Source of the DNA: Candidatus Omnitrophota bacterium
GTDB lineage: Bacteria; Omnitrophota; Gorgyraeia; Gygaellales; Profunditerraquicolaceae
Length of the DNA: 9,006 bases
Direction: 5' to 3'
Assembly (NCBI GenBank): GCA_028710845.1
Contig: JAQTTI010000040.1
Span: forward strand, 1 to 9,006
In this document: piece by piece, positions 6,685-9,006 of the stretch
Layout of the letters: each line of letters starts with the position of its first letter
Position numbering within the stretch: the first letter of the stretch is position 1
Notes under the pieces: generated by a model
Database searches by the model: none
Told to the model about the DNA's origin: nothing
What the model saw: the letters and a program-made list of their open reading frames with translations, nothing else
Program-made: the position numbers and the translations under genes

Positions 6685-7089
6685 CTATCTGGAAACACAA
6701 TTATTGCCTTCATGCTGCCAGCTTTCCACCCTGCCCTGGGTGTCTATTATAAAGCTTGTTTTACAGGTTAGCCTGTATTTTTGAACCGGATCTGTTTGCA
6801 CCACATATTGGGTGGATGTCCCGCTGTAAGACTGGCCGCCTATGGTGCCTGATTGATACGTAGTTTGGGGGACGGTATATGGATTGCCCCCGCTGATTAC
6901 GGTGCTTTTACTGATGAATTCGACCGCTTTTTTTCCATTACCTAGGCGATATTCTTTGTCGGGTACGCCCCAGGCGGCTATCAAAGAGTTTTCGCTTACA
7001 CCGATAAAATTATTCAATTTCGACTCATATTTTGCGGTAGTAGCGCAAGCGGACAAACTTAAAATTAGGAATAGAATAAATATTTTCAT
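6685..7089 (-). CDS. lipoprotein with GVPD and paired-Cys C-terminal motif, unknown function
   Basis: A 134-residue predicted lipoprotein when started at ATG 7089. MKIFILFLILSLSAC is a signal peptide with lipobox LSAC and C15. An ATG at 7104 would add MARTV and is also possible; neither has a strong ribosome site. The body begins with a helix-like GVSENSLIAAWGVPDKEY stretch, resembling the start of SmpA/BamE-like and related small lipoprotein folds. A Gly/Ser/Thr/Tyr-rich loop follows. The C-terminal part holds C109 and C131 (CKTSFIIDTQGRVESW then GNNC), a spacing suited to a periplasmic disulfide. I recall similar uncharacterised lipoproteins in proteobacteria with the same wG.P and C..F...G.v..w...G..C pattern. 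The function is unknown. The gene follows the sHSP gene after 17 bases and precedes the anchored SNPY protein. Confidence 0.75.
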   Translation of the reverse strand: MKIFILFLILSLSACATTAKYESKLNNFIGVSENSLIAAWGVPDKEYRLGNGKKAVEFISKSTVISGGNPYTVPQTTYQSGTIGGQSYSGTSTQYVVQTDPVQKYRLTCKTSFIIDTQGRVESWQHEGNNCVSR

Positions 7090-7106
7090 TACTGTTCTGG
7101 CCATGT

Positions 7107-7703
7107 TTATTTTACCGGAATTTTTGCTTCTCTGATTTTCCGGAGATTGGCCTTAACTTTAGGAATTGTTATGGTTAAAACATTATTTTTAAATTCGGTC
7201 TTAATCTGGCCTATATCTGCATCTTGGGGAAGCAAAAAACTGCTGAAAAACCGGCTATAACTTAGGCTTTGCTGGCCGGGAGTTTCTTTTTTTACCTGGC
7301 TTGAAACAATCAGCTGGTTATCTTTAACCTGCAGATTAATTTCTTCTTTTTTTACGCCTTCTAAATTCAGCCTGGCTATGTATTGCGCACCTGCGTCGTT
7401 AAAGCTGGCGCTGGATTCAATAAAAGTACTGCCGAAAAAATTACCTTGATTTAATCTCTCGGCCTGTTGTAGCATCCGGCTCATACTTTCCTGCGCCCGG
7501 TTCGCTTCCTCAAAAGGATTTACTCTCGGAGCTTGCGGAGGAAAAACGGCATTTACTACCGGCAGGTTTTCAGCTGTCTGCCGGGGAGGGATAAATTTCC
7601 TGAAGCTTTCCCGGCTGTGCCTGCGGCCCAAAAGATAGGCATTTTCAAAAATTAAAACTGCCGCTAATATAATAAGCGCCCAGGTTAGGATTTTTTCTCT
7701 CAT
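7107..7703 (-). CDS. membrane-anchored small heat shock protein (alpha-crystallin/Hsp20 family)
   Basis: A 198-residue protein. Residues 7-25 form a membrane helix after MREKIL, followed by RRHSRESFRK. A Pro-rich and Gln-rich linker (about 38-98) leads to an alpha-crystallin domain (about 100-182): YIARLNLEGVKKEEINLQV, then LIVSSQ, SRFFSSFLLPQDAD and NNVLTITIPK (173-182, the family's GVL motif with Asn for the usual Gly). The tail carries I195-P-V197, the IxI/V motif that docks into neighbouring subunits during oligomerisation. Ordinary Hsp20 proteins are soluble cytoplasmic holdases, so a signal-anchor version is unusual. Which side of the membrane it faces is not settled: positive charges occur both before (R2, K4) and after (R27, R28) the helix. 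The ribosome site AAGGAGG (7716-7710) is strong and 6 bases from the ATG. The pilin stop is 23 bases upstream. No CIRCE or other heat-shock operator is seen. Confidence 0.9.
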   Translation of the reverse strand: MREKILTWALIILAAVLIFENAYLLGRRHSRESFRKFIPPRQTAENLPVVNAVFPPQAPRVNPFEEANRAQESMSRMLQQAERLNQGNFFGSTFIESSASFNDAGAQYIARLNLEGVKKEEINLQVKDNQLIVSSQVKKETPGQQSLSYSRFFSSFLLPQDADIGQIKTEFKNNVLTITIPKVKANLRKIREAKIPVK

Positions 7704-7726
7704 TGATATCCTCCTTGAAATTAATG

Positions 7727-7882
7727 TTATTCTCCGAAGTTCCTTGGCTCAACCGAAGAAGGAGAAAACAGGTTCACTGCCGGAGCAGCCATTACTCCGA
7801 TTACAACCAGCGCCCCGCAGACTACGGCCAGAATTATTACATATTCCAGCACGCTCTGCCCTTTTTTTAAGACTTTAATCAT
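7727..7882 (-). CDS. Flp-type (type IVb) prepilin-like small protein
   Basis: A 51-residue protein, easily missed because of its size. MIKVLKKG is a short basic leader. It is followed by QSVLEYVIILAVV, so cleavage after G8 would put Glu at mature position 5 and Tyr at position 6. That is the G/xxxxEY signature of Flp/Tad prepilins. Residues 11-33 form one hydrophobic helix, and a short polar tail (about 38-51) completes a protein of typical Flp length. The likely role is a pilus or pseudopilus subunit processed by a TadV/PilD-type peptidase; none of the assembly genes are in the window. GGAGGG (7897-7892) lies 9 bases before the ATG and a promoter at 7921-7949 reads into it. It heads the unit with the membrane sHSP, lipoprotein and anchored SNPY protein. 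A TadE-like or unassembled pseudopilin is the main alternative. Confidence 0.8.
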   Translation of the reverse strand: MIKVLKKGQSVLEYVIILAVVCGALVVIGVMAAPAVNLFSPSSVEPRNFGE

Positions 7883-7920
7883 TTTTTCTATCCCTCCGTT
7901 AAATTCCTGGTTACTTATTT

Positions 7921-7949
7921 ATTATAACTCTATAATAATTCCAAAACAA
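7921..7949 (-). promoter_or_regulatory. sigma70-type promoter of the pilin unit
   Basis: On the minus strand TTGTTT (7949-7944), 17-base spacer, TATAAT (7926-7921). Transcription would start near 7914, with a leader of about 32 bases containing the pilin ribosome site. The -35 box begins directly after the T-run of the terminator of the upstream gene, so the two units are packed without spare sequence. Confidence 0.7.
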
Positions 7950-7950
7950 T

Positions 7951-7974
7951 AAAAAAGCTGGATTCAATCCAGCC
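7951..7974 (-). terminator. rho-independent terminator of the thioredoxin-like gene
   Basis: On the minus strand GCTGGATT (7973-7966) and AATCCAGC (7964-7957) are perfect inverse complements around G7965. This gives a stem of about 7 bp with a 3-base loop, followed at once by six Ts (7956-7951). There is no T-run on the other side, so it works only in the minus direction. It lies about 35 bases after the stop of the thioredoxin-like gene. Confidence 0.85.
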
Positions 7975-8008
7975 TTAAACAACAATATAGTCTTATTGGT
8001 AAAGTGGC

Positions 8009-8302
8009 CTAAATTCTAAGTATGGTTTCCAATATTTTCCTGATATTCTGCTCGCTGATCATATTCCCGATAAAAGCCAGTTCGCCATTAATATATGTTG
8101 CCGGGAATTGAGTAGTAGAACAACCCATCCTGCTTGCCGCCGCCATGGCTTCTTTCCGGTTATCATAAAGAATCAACTCGCAGGTCATCCGTTTTCCGAA
8201 TTTAAATTCGAGGCATTTAAGGATGTTTTGGATCTTTTCTTTGACAACTTCGCAGCGGTGGCAGGGAAAGCAGATTATTTCGATTTTTTTGATTTCGGCC
8301 AT
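8009..8302 (-). CDS. thioredoxin/glutaredoxin-like CxxC protein
   Basis: A 97-residue single-domain protein with a thioredoxin-like fold. It has beta1 (KKIEIICF), the redox motif C14-H-R-C17, a central strand CELILYD, the loop with the presumed cis-proline P67 (FPATYINGELAFIG) and a final helix. Length and layout match the short Thioredoxin_3/glutaredoxin-like group, which acts in the cytoplasm as a dithiol oxidoreductase or metal/thiol carrier. There is no signal peptide. Besides C14 and C17 it has C11, C30, C41 and C61; C11 makes a double motif CFPCHRC, unusual for a plain disulfide enzyme. The gene is monocistronic, with a promoter at 8332-8359 and a terminator at 7951-7974. No Shine-Dalgarno is visible before the ATG and the predicted leader is only about 23 bases. 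The reductase partner and substrate are unknown. Confidence 0.8.
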   Translation of the reverse strand: MAEIKKIEIICFPCHRCEVVKEKIQNILKCLEFKFGKRMTCELILYDNRKEAMAAASRMGCSTTQFPATYINGELAFIGNMISEQNIRKILETILRI

Positions 8303-8331
8303 TTTTTAAAGGTTGTTTATAAGCTAATGTT

Positions 8332-8359
8332 ATTGTAGCAAAAATATACCTGCTGGCAA
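8332..8359 (-). promoter_or_regulatory. sigma70-type promoter of the thioredoxin-like gene
   Basis: On the minus strand TTGCCA (8359-8354), 16-base spacer, TACAAT (8337-8332). The predicted start near 8325 leaves a leader of about 23 bases. No operator or riboswitch is apparent in the 83-base gap. Confidence 0.6.
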
Positions 8360-8385
8360 TGGCTAAAGTTTACCCCAAGCTGCCT

Positions 8386-9006
8386 TTACCTAAATTCTAT
8401 GCTCGCCGCTATCCGTTCAAATAGATCTTTATAAGAATCAAATTCAAAGCTGTCCGCTGAACAAATTAAGTTATATAATATAGCGCCTTTTATAAAATAA
8501 TAATTTATACTGGTCGTATCTCCGCGCTCATCTTGTATTCTTGTAATACTTTTACTAAACTTAATCCCATTAACAGTAATAATATTTTCGCTTTCAATAA
8601 TTTGAAAAGTTTGCGGGGATTGCTGATTAAGGGCTAAGGTAAAATTCCTGCTTTCTTCGCTTAAGCGATCGATAGATAGCTCTTGCCCCCTATCTTGATA
8701 GCTTAAAAAAACAGCCGGCTTGGAATCTATGCTTTGCTTAATAACACAGATTATTTCCTGCCGCACAAACCCGATTGCCTTACGCATTCTTTCGGGATCT
8801 TTGTGGCTAAACACCTCCCATCCTTGAGGCGCCGTTAGTTTTAAGCCATGCTCGGCTGAATAAAAATTCTCTAAGCCTCCGGCCGAGCCATCGGCATTCT
8901 TTATTCCGGCATCTTCGGTATTGCTAGTTTTAACAGGGTTATCCGCTGTAACCGGAGTAACCTGAAGGAAATTGCCTTCGCTAATAATCAAAGCCTTGCC
9001 GGTTCG
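8386..9006 (-). CDS. C-terminal part of a protein with a PsbP-like domain, cut by the window edge
   Basis: The frame is open from the window edge (first codon CGA at 9006) to the TAA at 8386, giving 206 residues of the C-terminus. A TTG at 8991 could be read as a start, but it has only a weak AAGG nearby and no signal peptide follows. The gene more probably begins beyond the window. After a polar linker (about 20-45), FYSAEHGLKLTAPQGWEVF resembles the opening of PsbP-like and related small beta-alpha-beta domains (the pattern is ys.e.gf.i..P.gW). The rest alternates strands and helices, ending with INYYFIKGAILYNLICSA and a final helix LFERIAASIEF. That ending also fits this fold, in which the last strand reports a t-test-like residual stretch before a C-terminal helix. 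The role is unknown; in bacteria such domains are usually extracytoplasmic or lipoprotein modules. The family call is tentative. Confidence 0.55.
   Translation of the reverse strand, partial: RTGKALIISEGNFLQVTPVTADNPVKTSNTEDAGIKNADGSAGGLENFYSAEHGLKLTAPQGWEVFSHKDPERMRKAIGFVRQEIICVIKQSIDSKPAVFLSYQDRGQELSIDRLSEESRNFTLALNQQSPQTFQIIESENIITVNGIKFSKSITRIQDERGDTTSINYYFIKGAILYNLICSADSFEFDSYKDLFERIAASIEFR

Noticed and set aside
6654..6713. Upstream ATG (6713) as start of the SNPY protein gene
   Set aside because: It overlaps the preceding lipoprotein gene by 29 bases and puts 20 mixed residues before an evident signal peptide. The internal ATG at 6653 gives a normal secretory start.
6884..7135. Plus-strand ORF opposite the lipoprotein gene
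   Set aside because: It is antisense to a lipoprotein with a clear lipobox, has no start signal and its protein has no family features.
8341..8385. Possible terminator after the partial gene (GGTAAAG ... CTTTAGCC)
   Set aside because: The stem needs a bulge, the loop is long and there is no T-run; the downstream promoter overlaps its 3' side.

Overview
All recognisable genes in this window lie on the minus strand, so transcription runs from high to low coordinates. Several features fit an uncultivated Gram-negative bacterium, most like the Omnitrophota (OP3) or a related lineage. These are a lone long-form HisG, a 36-residue AURKAIP1/COX24-type (mS38-like) basic protein, a stand-alone GH94 phosphorylase-like enzyme, a MshEN-PilZ protein, a 51-residue Flp-type prepilin and two lipoproteins with good lipoboxes. 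The phylum is an inference from gene content, not something the sequence states. There are no tRNA, rRNA, IS or CRISPR features, and no gap between genes exceeds about 115 bases.

Layout in transcription order. (1) 9006-8386: the C-terminal part of a gene entering from beyond the window, with a PsbP-like domain as the best guess. (2) 8359-7951: a monocistronic thioredoxin/glutaredoxin-like CxxC protein with its own promoter and a clear rho-independent terminator. (3) 7949-6174: a sigma70-type promoter, then four close-packed genes for envelope proteins. They encode a Flp-like prepilin, a membrane-anchored small heat shock protein, a lipoprotein, and a secreted protein with a C-terminal membrane anchor. 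(4) 6151-2129: a second promoter of the same type, then a small TPR lipoprotein, a MshEN-PilZ protein (predicted c-di-GMP sensing) and a large GH94-family enzyme starting at TTG. (5) 2105-23: a near-consensus promoter, then hisG, the 36-residue S38-like gene and an exported TPR protein. The Shine-Dalgarno of the S38-like gene spans the hisG stop, and the S38/TPR junction can fold into a hairpin that contains the S38 stop and the likely TPR ribosome binding site.

How the genes may fit together. Segments 3 and 4 are dominated by envelope and signalling proteins. A pilin subunit with a membrane-tethered chaperone, next to a protein whose two domains both belong to c-di-GMP-binding families, suggests surface-structure biogenesis under c-di-GMP control. 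No Tad/T4P ATPase, platform protein or prepilin peptidase is present, so this link rests on proximity only. The GH94 enzyme would add phosphorolysis of a beta-linked disaccharide or oligosaccharide, or carbohydrate storage. The hisG unit joins histidine biosynthesis, a ribosome-type small protein and a periplasmic TPR scaffold.

Two small genes (36 and 51 codons) would be lost under usual ORF length cut-offs and are among the most informative in the window.
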